A stretch of 64,000 bases of DNA from Pseudomonadota bacterium (GTDB taxonomy: Bacteria > Desulfobacterota > Desulfobulbia > Desulfobulbales > Desulfurivibrionaceae): NCBI GenBank assembly GCA_018830485.1, contig JAHJRQ010000015.1, forward strand, positions 620,001 to 684,000, given 5' to 3'. Positions 36,356-45,098 of this stretch are shown here, piece after piece (position 1 is the first letter of the stretch; each line of letters opens with the position of its first letter). The position numbers were made by a program, and so were the translations under genes. The notes below the pieces were generated by a model. That model worked only from the letters and a program-made list of their open reading frames with translations, was not told where the DNA came from and made no database searches.

Positions 36356-37885
36356 TCAGCGAAACCCGAGGAGGATCGGGCAGTGATCCGATCCCATTAT
36401 ATCATGTAAAATGCCAGCCTCGGCCACTCGTTTCTTGCTCTTTTCATCAACGCAGAAATAATCGATCCGCCACCCGATGTTCCTCTCCCTGGCGTTGAAG
36501 CGGTAGCTCCACCAGGTGTACTGGCCCGGCTCCTGATTGAACATCCGGAAGGTGTCCACGAATCCTGCTGCAATAAATTGGTCCATCCAGGCCCGTTCCT
36601 CAGGGGCATAGCCCGGATTCTTCTCGTTCTGCTTGGGGTTGGTCAGGTCGATTTCCCTGTGCGCCACGTTGAAGTCTCCGCAGATCACCACCGATTTTTG
36701 CGTGGCCAGGTTTTGGGCAAAGGCGAGCAGGTCGTTGTTGAACTGGAGCTTGTAATCCATGCGCAGCAGGCCGTGCTGGGAGTTGGGGAAGTAGGCGTTT
36801 ATGAAGAAGAAATCCCCAAACTCCAGGGTCAGCACCCTCCCCTCGTAGTCGTGATCCTTGTGGTCGATGCCGTAGAGCACCGAGAGGGGGCGCTCTTTGC
36901 TGTAGGTCGCAACCCCGGCGTAGCCTTTTTTTTGGGCGGAAAACCAGTAGGCGGTGTAGCCCGGGATATTTTTGATCGATTCCGGGAGTTGCTCCGGCAG
37001 GGCCTTGATCTCCTGGAGCGCCACCAGATCGGCGTTCAACCCGGCGATGATCTCGACAAAGCCTTTTTTCTCCACGGCCCGCAGGCCGTTGACATTCCAG
37101 GAGATGAATTTCCGCATGGCATCCTCGGTTGTTTTTTGATGGGCCCCTAGGAATGGCCCTTCGACAGGCTCAGGGCGAACGGATGATTGTCTTACTGATT
37201 GAACATTCCGTTCGTGTTGCGCCTGTCGAAGCACCTTTCTCGGTTTCACCCCGATCCGCGGGCAATATTGGGCGATGACGCAGCGGTCGCAGTGGGGGGC
37301 TACCGGCTTGCAGGTGCCCTGGCCAAAGGCCACCAGGGTGGAGTTGATGGTCAGCCAGTATTCGGGCGGCAGCTTTTTTCGTAGCGCCATCTCGGTTTCA
37401 AGCGGTGTCTTGGTTTCCACGTAGCCCCAGATGTTCATGATCCGGTGGACATGGGTGTCCACGCAGATCGCCGGTTTCCTGAAGGCCACGGCCACCACCA
37501 GGTTGGCGGTTTTTCTCCCCACCCCTGGCAATCGGGTGAGCGCCTCGACCCCGTCGGGGATTTGGTTGTTGAACTCGCTGGCCAGCACGCCGGGCAGACG
37601 GGCAAGAAACCCGGCCTTGTTCTTGTAAAAGCCCACCGGGAAGATCAGCTTGGCAATGCGCTCTTCGTTGAGTGCGGCCAGCCCGGCCAGATCGGGGGCT
37701 TCCCTGAACAATTTGGCCGCGGCCTTTGCCGTGGTTTCATCCTTGGTCCGGGCCGAGAGGATGGTGGCCACCAGCACCTTGTACGGGTCCTTGGTCTGCA
37801 CACCAATGAGATCGACAATGGGCACTGCATAGCCCGCGACCTCCGTGCTCAGTATCTGCAAGACCTTGGGCAGGGAAAATTCCAT
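36356..37885 (-). CDS. nth-exoA: Endonuclease III joined in frame to exonuclease III
   Basis: One open frame of 509 residues. The first ~213 are endonuclease III: the HhH motif RLPGVGRKTANLV, catalytic Lys and Asp (VDTHVHRI), and the Fe-S cluster cysteines in CKPVAPHCDRCVIAQYC. After RIGVKPRK, where Nth should end, comes a 40-residue bridge (LRQAQHERN ... SVRPEPVEG) encoded by a dispersed inverted repeat. Then MRKFISWNVNGLRA begins a full exonuclease III of 253 residues with LQEIKA, GDFNVAHREIDL and GSDHCPI motifs. Both act in base-excision repair. The exoA part has its own ATG at 37117 with GAGG before it, so it may also be made alone. The nth start at 37885 follows AGGAATACCCC. Confidence 0.9.
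   Translation of the reverse strand: MEFSLPKVLQILSTEVAGYAVPIVDLIGVQTKDPYKVLVATILSARTKDETTAKAAAKLFREAPDLAGLAALNEERIAKLIFPVGFYKNKAGFLARLPGVLASEFNNQIPDGVEALTRLPGVGRKTANLVVAVAFRKPAICVDTHVHRIMNIWGYVETKTPLETEMALRKKLPPEYWLTINSTLVAFGQGTCKPVAPHCDRCVIAQYCPRIGVKPRKVLRQAQHERNVQSVRQSSVRPEPVEGPFLGAHQKTTEDAMRKFISWNVNGLRAVEKKGFVEIIAGLNADLVALQEIKALPEQLPESIKNIPGYTAYWFSAQKKGYAGVATYSKERPLSVLYGIDHKDHDYEGRVLTLEFGDFFFINAYFPNSQHGLLRMDYKLQFNNDLLAFAQNLATQKSVVICGDFNVAHREIDLTNPKQNEKNPGYAPEERAWMDQFIAAGFVDTFRMFNQEPGQYTWWSYRFNARERNIGWRIDYFCVDEKSKKRVAEAGILHDIMGSDHCPILLGFR
37115..37128 (-). promoter_or_regulatory. Internal start and ribosome site for exoA
   Basis: CCGAGGATGCC precedes an in-frame ATG at 37117. GAGG at the right distance suggests that exonuclease III was and may still be translated independently of the joined frame. 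Confidence 0.6.
37156..37232. repeat. Inverted pair of the dispersed repeat inside the nth-exoA frame
   Basis: Arm 37156-37182 (CCCTTCGACAGGCTCAGGGC plus GAACGG) and arm 37208-37232 (CCGTTCG...GCCTGTCGAAGC) are imperfect reverse complements around 25 bases. It is the same family as 14-89. Read on the minus strand without stops, it supplies the bridge between the two enzymes. Confidence 0.85.
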
Positions 37886-38295
37886 GGGGTATTCCTGGGG
37901 AAATGTTGCACCGTGCAATGCATGGGTACGATTACGCATCATTTTTCAGGGATGATGCGTAATGCAACGTTCGTGTTTCAAGGGGGAACAGTTTTTCCTT
38001 GACAGCGCATTTTCAGAGCAGTAAGCATACCGAAAATTTTTAGAAATAGCCACGGTCATGGAGCAGGGCAAGGTATCTGCCAGCTCCATTCGACGAAGGC
38101 TATCCCCGGTTGCACGCACGCGTCAGAGTGTTGGTTCTTTTTTAGGGGCCGTTAAAAAATACACAGTGTTTTTCAAGTCATTTTATTACGGCCCCTTATG
38201 CCGTCCTATCTATAAAAAGTTGCAGTTATTTTTCAAACAACGGCTTTATACATATTCTTTTATTTTGCTTTAGGAAAACTCGGGAGGAAACAAGA
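37886..38295 (+). promoter_or_regulatory. Long leader of the TauE/SafE gene with promoter and hairpin
   Basis: No gene is supported in this 410-bp gap. TTGACA (37999-38004) with a 17-bp spacer and a weak -10 (TAAGCA, 38022-38027) could drive the tauE gene, giving a leader of about 260 bases. Within it AGGGGCCGT (38144-38152) pairs perfectly with ACGGCCCCT (38188-38196). The final 100 bases are AT-rich and end in a GGGAGGAAACA ribosome site. The long leader may be regulatory; no known riboswitch was recognised. Confidence 0.45.
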
Positions 38296-39282
38296 ATGCT
38301 AGGAAACATCAAGGGAAAGGCGGGGATACTGTTTGTCGCCCTCATGTGCGCCATCATGCTGAGCCCGGTCTGGGCTCTGGCAAGCGAAGTGGTTACCATG
38401 GATCAGATTCCGGCGGCCGGCGATCCGGGCTGGTGGAAATGGCCGGTGATTCTGCTGTTCGTCACCTTTGTCATGGGCATCATCGCGGTGCTTGGCGGGG
38501 TTGGCGGCGGGGTATTGTTCGTGCCCATCATCGGCGGGTTTTTCCCGTTCCACCTTGATTTTGTCCGCGGTGCCGGTCTGCTCGTCGCCCTGTGCGGCGC
38601 CCTGGCAGCGGGTCCCGGCCTGCTGAAGGCCAACCTCGCCAGCCTGCGTCTGGCCATGCCGGTGGCGCTCATCGCCTCCACCATGGCCATTGTCGGCGCC
38701 ATGGTCGGTCTGGCCCTGCCCACCCACATTGTCCAGCTCGCCCTGGGCGGCACCATCCTCGGCATCGTGGCCATCATGCTCTCCGCCAAGAAGTCAACGG
38801 TTCCCCATGTTCCCCAGGCGGATGCGCTGTCCACCGCCTTGCGCATCACCGGTGTTTTCTATGAGCCGACCACCAAGGAAGAGATCAACTGGAAGATCCA
38901 TCGCACCATCCCCGGCCTGCTGAGCTTCATCATCATCGGCTTCATGGCCGGTATGTTCGGTCTGGGCGCCGGGTGGGCCAACGTGCCGGTCTTGAATCTC
39001 ATGATGGGCGCGCCGCTCAAGATCAGCGTGGCCACCTCCAAGTTCCTGCTCTCCATCACCGACACCTCCGCCGCCTGGATTTACCTGAATAATGGCGCTA
39101 TGATCCCCATGATGGTTGTGCCGTCGCTCATCGGCATCATGCTGGGTTCCTTTGTCGGCGTCCGCTTGCTCAAGGTTGCCAAGCCGACCTTTATCCGCTG
39201 GATGGTTATCGCCATCCTCCTCTTCGCCGGCCTGAAGGCGGTGCAGAAGGGGTTGAGCACCATGGGCATCAACCTGTTTTAA
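38296..39282 (+). CDS. TauE/SafE-family anion exporter
   Basis: A 328-residue inner-membrane protein with about eight or nine hydrophobic spans after a signal-like first segment (LFVALMCAIMLSPVWALAS). The family repeat GVGGGVLFVPIIGGFFP and its second copy GLGAGWANVPVLNLMMG are clear. The family exports sulfite, sulfoacetate or related organic anions. In a sulfur-metabolising cell sulfite or thiosulfate are natural guesses. It is followed 40 bases later by a DUF1634 protein, a frequent partner. Confidence 0.9.
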   Translation: MLGNIKGKAGILFVALMCAIMLSPVWALASEVVTMDQIPAAGDPGWWKWPVILLFVTFVMGIIAVLGGVGGGVLFVPIIGGFFPFHLDFVRGAGLLVALCGALAAGPGLLKANLASLRLAMPVALIASTMAIVGAMVGLALPTHIVQLALGGTILGIVAIMLSAKKSTVPHVPQADALSTALRITGVFYEPTTKEEINWKIHRTIPGLLSFIIIGFMAGMFGLGAGWANVPVLNLMMGAPLKISVATSKFLLSITDTSAAWIYLNNGAMIPMMVVPSLIGIMLGSFVGVRLLKVAKPTFIRWMVIAILLFAGLKAVQKGLSTMGINLF

Positions 39283-39322
39283 CAGAACGATCTAATTAGT
39301 CTATTTTACGGAGGATTGTCTC

Positions 39323-39763
39323 ATGTCACAGAATACCCAAGCAACCGAAGAGCAGGTGCTGTACGCCGATATTCTTGAAAAAGGCATGTACGCAGGCCTG
39401 GGCCTCATGATCATCACCTTTGCCCTGTATGTGCTGGGCATCATGCCGTCCATCGTGCCGGTGGACGAGATCTCCATCTACTGGAGTCAGCCGGTGCACG
39501 ATTATCTGGTGGCCATCAACACCAATTTTCTGCACTGGGAAACCCTGCCCACCGGCTGGTCCTGGATGAAGCTCCTCGGCTATGGCGATTTTCTCAACTT
39601 CCTGCCGGTGGCCATCCTCTCCGGTATCACCATTGTCTGCTATATTGTCATCACCCCCGGGCTCTTCGCTCGTAAGGATAAGGCCATGGCGATCATGGCC
39701 ATCGCCGAGGCGGTTATTCTGACCCTGGCAGCCAGCGGTATACTTTCCGCCGGCGGGCATTGA
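39323..39763 (+). CDS. DUF1634-type membrane protein, TauE partner
   Basis: A 146-residue protein with three membrane spans (about 20-42, 95-112 and 120-142) and a soluble loop between the first two. The EKGMYAGLGLMIITFALYV start and the last-helix pattern match the small DUF1634 family that usually sits beside TauE/SafE genes. It probably forms part of the exporter. A terminator follows. Confidence 0.78.
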   Translation: MSQNTQATEEQVLYADILEKGMYAGLGLMIITFALYVLGIMPSIVPVDEISIYWSQPVHDYLVAINTNFLHWETLPTGWSWMKLLGYGDFLNFLPVAILSGITIVCYIVITPGLFARKDKAMAIMAIAEAVILTLAASGILSAGGH

Positions 39764-39793
39764 TCGAGTAGATTCTCGAATTCGAGGTAAAAA

Positions 39794-39826
39794 GCCATCC
39801 TGCCATGCGACGGGATGGCTTTTTTT
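39794..39826. terminator. Shared bidirectional terminator
   Basis: GCCATCC (39794-39800) pairs with GGATGGC (39813-39819), with an A-run before and seven T after. It ends both the plus-strand tauE-DUF1634 pair and the long convergent minus-strand signalling block. Confidence 0.9.
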
Positions 39827-40211
39827 ATGACCGAGGCGCCCGGCTCTCCCGATGGGCGATGGCGATCTTCTCCACCAGGGTTTCCAGGTCGATGGGTTTG
39901 AGGCAGTAGTCGCTCGCCCCGGATTCCAGGCCGTGCAATCCTGTTTCCATGGAGGCGTGGCCGGTTAGGAGGATGACCGGCAGGGTCGGCCATTTTTCCT
40001 TGATCTCCCGCAGGCAGTCCATGCCGTCGCGGTCCGGGAGCATCACATCCAGCACCACCACCTCGGGCCAGCCCGTGGCAATGATCGCCATGCCTTCGGC
40101 GCAGGTGAGGGCGGTCTTTGCCGAATAGCCCCTGCGCGCCAGTCTTTTTCCGGTGGTTTCCACGAAATCGATTTCATCGTCTATGAGCAGGATATTGAGC
40201 GGTTGGGTCAT
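39825..40211 (-). CDS. Single-domain response regulator
   Basis: A 128-residue receiver with all key residues: LLIDDEIDFVE, phosphoacceptor in VVVLDVMLPDRDG, Thr in LLTGHA and Lys in CLKPIDLE. No output domain. It is the last gene of the minus-strand block, one base after the PEP-synthase-like gene, so it may act on or with that protein. Confidence 0.92.
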   Translation of the reverse strand: MTQPLNILLIDDEIDFVETTGKRLARRGYSAKTALTCAEGMAIIATGWPEVVVLDVMLPDRDGMDCLREIKEKWPTLPVILLTGHASMETGLHGLESGASDYCLKPIDLETLVEKIAIAHRESRAPRS

Positions 40212-40212
40212 G

Positions 40213-42813
40213 TCATCTCTCCGTTGGGGTATCCATCAGGGTGTGCAGGTCGGCCATGATTTTTTGCTGGTAGCTGGCGGCCATGCCTTCGTCCGCCATG
40301 ATCATGTCGATCTGGCGGGTGTGGATCAAAAGATAGCCGAGAATCGTCAACCGCTCCAGCAGATAGGGGGCCGGTTTTTTTTCGATTCGGGCAGTCATGG
40401 CGTCCACCTTCTGTTCCACCCGGAAGTCGAATTCGCCTAATATCTTGCTGATCAGCCGGATGCGCAGCAACCGGCGGTTTTCGTCCGCCGCCCCCCCCTT
40501 GAACTGGAAGCTCACATAGTTTTCCGTGAGATACTCCCCCAGGTTGGCCTCCACCAGGGCGAAATGGTAGCCGAGCCGGACGCTGAGGTTGCAGAAGTTC
40601 CTGGAGATGAGAAAGTAGTTCTTGGCGGCCATGGCGGAGCGCACCGCCGGGTCGAGATTGGGGTTTCTCGTGGACTGAAAGATGATGGAGCCGAACCCTC
40701 CCAGGCTGACCGGCGGCGGCCCTGCCCAGGGAAAAGCCAGCATTCCCTGCCAGATGGCCTGCATGGGCGCGGAGGTGATGTGGTTGAGGTCGATATAGCG
40801 GCTTTCCGGGTCGAAATCCGGGGTAAAGCCGTCGTCGAGGTCGATGACCCACCACTGGGCCGGCGAATTTTCCACCACCAGTTGCTTGGCCGCCTTGTCG
40901 TCAAAGCCGTAGCGCTCGCCAAAGGTGAACATCTCCACCACCGCCTTTTCGTGGCAGAAGCGGGTGAGATCGTGCAGGGTCTGGCAACCGTCGGGCCGGA
41001 AAAAAGGGGAGGCGGGGTCGGTCAGGTTGAGCGGGGTGATGTGGGCCAGGGCCTGGGTGAGGATCTTGTACACCGGGCTTCCGGCCATGAGATTGGGTTT
41101 GGGCGCGGCCAGGGCCAGCAGCGGCTCCACCCGGCCGGCGTAGACCTTGCCTGCGGTGGCGTCCACCGTGATCAGGCTGCTGTTTTCAAGGGTTGCCAGG
41201 GCCCGGTGCATGCCGAAGATCGCGGGAATCCCGAACTCGCGGGCCACGGTGGCAAGGTGGGCTGCAGGCTGGCCGGTTTCGCTGACCACGGCCACCGCCC
41301 GGTTGAGGAGGCTGGCCCAGTCCGGATACGGCGTTTCGATCACCAGCACCGCGCCCCTGGGAAAGCGCAGCAGGTCAAGGCTTGAGCGCACTGTGAACAC
41401 GGGGCCGCAGCCGACCCCCTGGCTGGCGCACACCCCTCCGGCAAGCAGAGGGCCGGGCAGATCATTTGTTGTGGCGCGGTGTTTGCCGGATTCCTGCGCC
41501 TCTTCCGAAACGGAGTGGCCAAGGGGACGGCTTTGCAGAATATAGAGCAGGCCTGCGCGGTCGATGGACCATTCGATATCCTGGGGAGCGCCGAAATGTT
41601 CTTCCAGGAGCACCCCGACTGTCGCCAGCTCGGCAGCCTGGGGTTCGGTGAGGCTCCGGCCCTGCTCCATGCCGGACGCTCTGTGCACAATAGGGTGGGG
41701 CGGGGTCCGGCTGACCCGGAGCTGCTCGCTGGACGCGCTGCCATCCACCACCGAGGCGGCAAGGCCGGGCGCTGCCTGGATAATGACAAACGGGCTGCGC
41801 GGATCATCCGGGGCGCGGGAATAGAGCACCCCGCTTATGGTCGCCTCCACCATGCGCAGGCAGCCGACGCACATGTGCACGTCCTGGTGGCGAAATCCCC
41901 GCTGCTGGCGGTAGACAATGGCCTGGCTTTTGTATTTGCCGGCCACGATCTCCTTGTAGGCCTGGGGGACAAATTCGCGGCTGACATTGAGCTGGGTCCG
42001 GTACTGGCCGGCAAAGGAGACATTGGAGCTGTCCTCGCCCAGGGCGCTGGAGCGCAGGGCTACCAGCAATTCGGCTTCAGGGTTGGTATCGAGCTGTTGA
42101 TGGTGGGCAAGAATCGCTTCTGCCAGTGCCGCAGGCAGCGGCGCATTGCTGATCAGGCTTTGAATCCCCGCGCTGACGGTGTAGAGCTCTTCCAGGTTAT
42201 CGAGATCCAGACCTTTCAGGCGGCGGTTGATCTCCACCTGCAAAGCATTGGCCTCGATGAAATGCCGGGCCGCAGTTGCAGTAATGACAAAACCATCCGG
42301 GGTTCTGAGGCCGACCCGGTTTCTGACCTCGCCCAGATTGGCCATTTTTTCCCCAACCTGGTCCACCATGCCGGCGTCCACCTCCGCCATGGAGAGGATG
42401 GCAGCGCCCTCGGTGTTGGCGGAACGGCTGGCGATGACCTGTTCGAGCTGTCTGGTGATGGCCCGGAATGGCTGATCCAGCTCGGTATACCGGCCATCGG
42501 CCAGTCTGGTCAGGTGGTGGATCATTTTATAGATATTGACGGAAAGCGCGGTGCAATTGCCCCGGACAAAGGCCATTCCGAAGGACCGGCCCGCGGTGAG
42601 GGCTTGCTCCATCTCGGCCATCAGTTCCAGGGCGTTGTTGTTGGCGGTGAGCAAGGCGCGGAAGTCTTTGTAATGGGCGCGGAAGGCAGCCTGCAGCTCG
42701 GTGGGCTTCAGCCTGGGCTTGGTGCGGAATAGCGAGGTCAGTCGGTCAAGAAAAAAGGTCATGTTCTGGTCGCCTGCGTTGGGCTGCTCTGAGAGGTCGT
42801 TGCCTTTCAGCAT
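40213..42813 (-). CDS. PEP-synthase-like protein lacking the C-terminal barrel
   Basis: An 866-residue protein (ATG at 42813; 42762 is another option). Residues about 20-110 are an N-terminal helical region. A pyruvate,phosphate-dikinase-type ATP-grasp domain follows (KMANLGEVRNRVGLRTPDGFVIT, ALRSSALGEDSSNVSFAGQY, WSIDRAGLLYILQSRPL). The swivelling His domain is intact: ETGQPAAHLATVAREFGIPAIF. After it the PEP-binding TIM barrel expected in PEP synthase is not recognisable; instead there are ~330 residues of unknown type (YVSFQFKGGAADENRRLLRIR). It may transfer phosphate from ATP via His to something other than pyruvate. It lies between a receiver gene and transporter genes. Confidence 0.8.
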   Translation of the reverse strand: MLKGNDLSEQPNAGDQNMTFFLDRLTSLFRTKPRLKPTELQAAFRAHYKDFRALLTANNNALELMAEMEQALTAGRSFGMAFVRGNCTALSVNIYKMIHHLTRLADGRYTELDQPFRAITRQLEQVIASRSANTEGAAILSMAEVDAGMVDQVGEKMANLGEVRNRVGLRTPDGFVITATAARHFIEANALQVEINRRLKGLDLDNLEELYTVSAGIQSLISNAPLPAALAEAILAHHQQLDTNPEAELLVALRSSALGEDSSNVSFAGQYRTQLNVSREFVPQAYKEIVAGKYKSQAIVYRQQRGFRHQDVHMCVGCLRMVEATISGVLYSRAPDDPRSPFVIIQAAPGLAASVVDGSASSEQLRVSRTPPHPIVHRASGMEQGRSLTEPQAAELATVGVLLEEHFGAPQDIEWSIDRAGLLYILQSRPLGHSVSEEAQESGKHRATTNDLPGPLLAGGVCASQGVGCGPVFTVRSSLDLLRFPRGAVLVIETPYPDWASLLNRAVAVVSETGQPAAHLATVAREFGIPAIFGMHRALATLENSSLITVDATAGKVYAGRVEPLLALAAPKPNLMAGSPVYKILTQALAHITPLNLTDPASPFFRPDGCQTLHDLTRFCHEKAVVEMFTFGERYGFDDKAAKQLVVENSPAQWWVIDLDDGFTPDFDPESRYIDLNHITSAPMQAIWQGMLAFPWAGPPPVSLGGFGSIIFQSTRNPNLDPAVRSAMAAKNYFLISRNFCNLSVRLGYHFALVEANLGEYLTENYVSFQFKGGAADENRRLLRIRLISKILGEFDFRVEQKVDAMTARIEKKPAPYLLERLTILGYLLIHTRQIDMIMADEGMAASYQQKIMADLHTLMDTPTER

Positions 42814-42929
42814 AACGGAAGCAGGCCCATCGAGGGAATAAAAAAGAAAAGCGGTGAAAAAGGAAAAACGATACCGCACATGCGCGGAGGCGCAGGAGCG
42901 GGTGAATTCCACACGGATGCTTTTTTTGC

Positions 42930-42988
42930 GCCTGGGCGGGGTCTCCTTCCAGACCCGCGCGTCCCGGGAGGCGAACCTCCCGGGACGC
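42930..42988 (-). other. Tandem strong hairpins within the minus-strand operon
   Basis: In the 200-bp gap before the PEP-synthase-like gene, GCGTCCCGGGAGG (42959-42971) pairs perfectly over a 4-base loop with 42976-42988. Next to it GCGGGTCT pairs with AGACCCCGC (about 42936-42958, minus strand). No T-run follows on the minus strand, so a terminator is unlikely. Such hairpins can block RNA decay and set unequal expression within an operon. Confidence 0.65.
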
Positions 42989-43013
42989 ACGGACAAATCA
43001 ACAGAGGTTTGTT

Positions 43014-43712
43014 TTAATGTTCAAGCTTGAGCCCCCATCCTTCAAACATGAAGAGGATGGCAAAGCCGAACCACATGGTGTAGATCACGTAGCCAACCAG
43101 GGAAAAGATCACCAGCACCGCTTTGTCCTTGATGCTTTGCGCTTCGATTCCGTAGTAGTTGTAAGCGGGTTCAACGGTTTTGGTTCGCACCTGGTAGAGC
43201 ATTTTTGATTCCTTGAATTTTTCCTGTTTGGTCAGGCTTTTCTCCATGGATTTCAGTGCGTTGTACCAATCAAACATCACCTGCTTTTCGTTTGCCCCGT
43301 ATTTGGCGCTCACCGCCTGACCGTCATTGGCGAACATGGCGTCCGCATCCGCGAGCACCGCGGTGAGGATACCGCCGAGATCGCCGTTGACCGTGATCTC
43401 TTGGTCGCCGGCCTGCACCGTTGCTCCGGCGTGCTGCAAGACGGTGGTCAGCCGCTGGGCGGAAAGACCTTCGTCGGTTTTAATGTTCAGGGTAATAATC
43501 TCCCCCTTGAAGGCCTCGGCATTTTCCCTGGCTGCGGGGATATAGTACGATGATTTCTTGGAAATGGAGTTGTACATGCTGTCCATGTAATCCAACATGT
43601 TCACCTTCTTGCCTTCCCCGGGGTAGAGCGGTGAAAGCAGAAGCGCGAAAACGATCCAGAAACCGACCATCATCACCAGGCCGCCGCCGAATTCTTTTTT
43701 ATTGGCAATCAT
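43014..43712 (-). CDS. Membrane protein of unknown function, TauE-linked
   Basis: A 232-residue protein with a membrane span at each end (about 10-30 and 200-225) and a soluble, probably periplasmic, domain between them. The middle shows a beta-alpha pattern (EIITLNIKTDEGLSAQRLTTVLQHAGATVQAGDQEITVNGDL). I do not recognise the family. It overlaps the end of the TauE/SafE gene by four bases, so it is likely a subunit or regulator of that exporter. Confidence 0.78.
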   Translation of the reverse strand: MIANKKEFGGGLVMMVGFWIVFALLLSPLYPGEGKKVNMLDYMDSMYNSISKKSSYYIPAARENAEAFKGEIITLNIKTDEGLSAQRLTTVLQHAGATVQAGDQEITVNGDLGGILTAVLADADAMFANDGQAVSAKYGANEKQVMFDWYNALKSMEKSLTKQEKFKESKMLYQVRTKTVEPAYNYYGIEAQSIKDKAVLVIFSLVGYVIYTMWFGFAILFMFEGWGLKLEH

Positions 43713-45022
43713 ACGTGAGCCTCCTTGCTGGCATGTGCGTCACCCTCTCCCTTGAGGGTTTTGATATTGGTGAAAAAGATGTAGAAAACCCAGAGGGCGA
43801 AAGCGCCCAGCACCACAAAGAATATGTAGGTGCCCACGGTTTCCAGGAGCTTGCCGGTTGCCGTGGACATGGGGATCATCTCCATGCTGGCCAGCTTCGA
43901 GGGCAGGGCAAAGGCCCGGTTGACAAAGCCGGCAGAGGTGGCCACGGCGTAAAGCCCGCAGATGGTGGCGCCGCTGACCACCTTGGTGATGAGGGAGCCG
44001 ACCTGGATGCCGATCAGGGAGCCCAGGAGCATGCCCATGGCCAGGGTATAGAAGATGAAGCCGTAGACCGCATACTGGCTCAAGCCCGCATAGCCCGCGG
44101 TGAAAATGATCTGGAAGATGTCGGTGCCCACGGTGGTGGCTGAGGAAACGCCCAGCACGTAGACGAAGATCGGGAAGGTCAAAAAGCCGCCGCCCACGCC
44201 CATGATGGCCGCGGCCAGACCGACGATGAAGCCGCTGATCACCAGAAAGAGCCAGGAGATTTTGCGGCCGCCCGGGGTAACGCCCTCGTCGAACTGGATC
44301 ATGGGAGGCAGGTTGACCCCCTGGAGTTTTTGCGCCAGATTGGTCATGCCCGATGCGCTTGCCGCAGTGGAGGCGGAATCCGTCTTGGCGGGTTTTGTCT
44401 TGCGGGTCTGGCGGAAAAAATCCATCAGCGCGTAGGAGCAGAGAAAGCCCAGCATCAGGACATAGATGGTGGTGATGAAGGCGTCGCTCAGCACAGGGTT
44501 CATTTCATACAGGGTGCGGTTGACCCAGCCGCCCAGGGTGGCGCCGCCGATGGAGCCGATCAGAAACACCACGGCCAGGGCCACGGAGACATTGCCCAGC
44601 TTGCGGTGCAGAACGCTGCCCATGATGGCCTTGGCAAAGATGTGGAACAGGTCGGTGCCCACGGCGAGGATGCCCTTAACCCCGGCGCTCATCAGGGCCG
44701 GGGCGATGATGAAGCCGCCGCCCGCGCCGATGCAGCCGGTGATCAGGCCGGCGACGATGCCGACTCCGATGGAGGCGAAGAAGATGGTGGGGGTGTAAAA
44801 GGCCGGGGCGTAGGCGGTTTTGCCGCCGATCATGCCGGGCAGCGAGCCCACTACCTCGTCGGCAAAGGCTATGCCGCCGATGAGAATGGGGATGAGCAGC
44901 AGGCCGAGGATGATCAGCCGCCTGCGGTCTCGCAGGATGGTGTTTGAGATGTCCATTTCCCATTTCGCGTGGGCGCGGGCGCCCGTCATCATGAAATGGT
45001 GCAATTGCCTGAAGAACTTCAT
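43709..45022 (-). CDS. TauE/SafE-family anion exporter, large form
   Basis: A 437-residue membrane protein, longer than the usual 250-330. It starts with a cytoplasmic amphipathic segment (MKFFRQLHHFMMTGARAHAK), then about eight to ten spans. The two family repeats are GCIGAGGGFIIAPALMSAGV and MGVGGGFLTFPIFVYVLGV. A central loop (TRKTKPAKTDSASTAASASG) separates the halves. GGAGG supports this start over a frame that runs upstream. It is coupled to the unknown membrane protein downstream. Confidence 0.9.
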   Translation of the reverse strand: MKFFRQLHHFMMTGARAHAKWEMDISNTILRDRRRLIILGLLLIPILIGGIAFADEVVGSLPGMIGGKTAYAPAFYTPTIFFASIGVGIVAGLITGCIGAGGGFIIAPALMSAGVKGILAVGTDLFHIFAKAIMGSVLHRKLGNVSVALAVVFLIGSIGGATLGGWVNRTLYEMNPVLSDAFITTIYVLMLGFLCSYALMDFFRQTRKTKPAKTDSASTAASASGMTNLAQKLQGVNLPPMIQFDEGVTPGGRKISWLFLVISGFIVGLAAAIMGVGGGFLTFPIFVYVLGVSSATTVGTDIFQIIFTAGYAGLSQYAVYGFIFYTLAMGMLLGSLIGIQVGSLITKVVSGATICGLYAVATSAGFVNRAFALPSKLASMEMIPMSTATGKLLETVGTYIFFVVLGAFALWVFYIFFTNIKTLKGEGDAHASKEAHV

Positions 45023-45098
45023 AATTGTACTCCTCCTTCCTCGTTGAATAATAAAAATACCTCGGTTCCCCTTGGTTGTGCAGTGTTCGTGAATGTTC

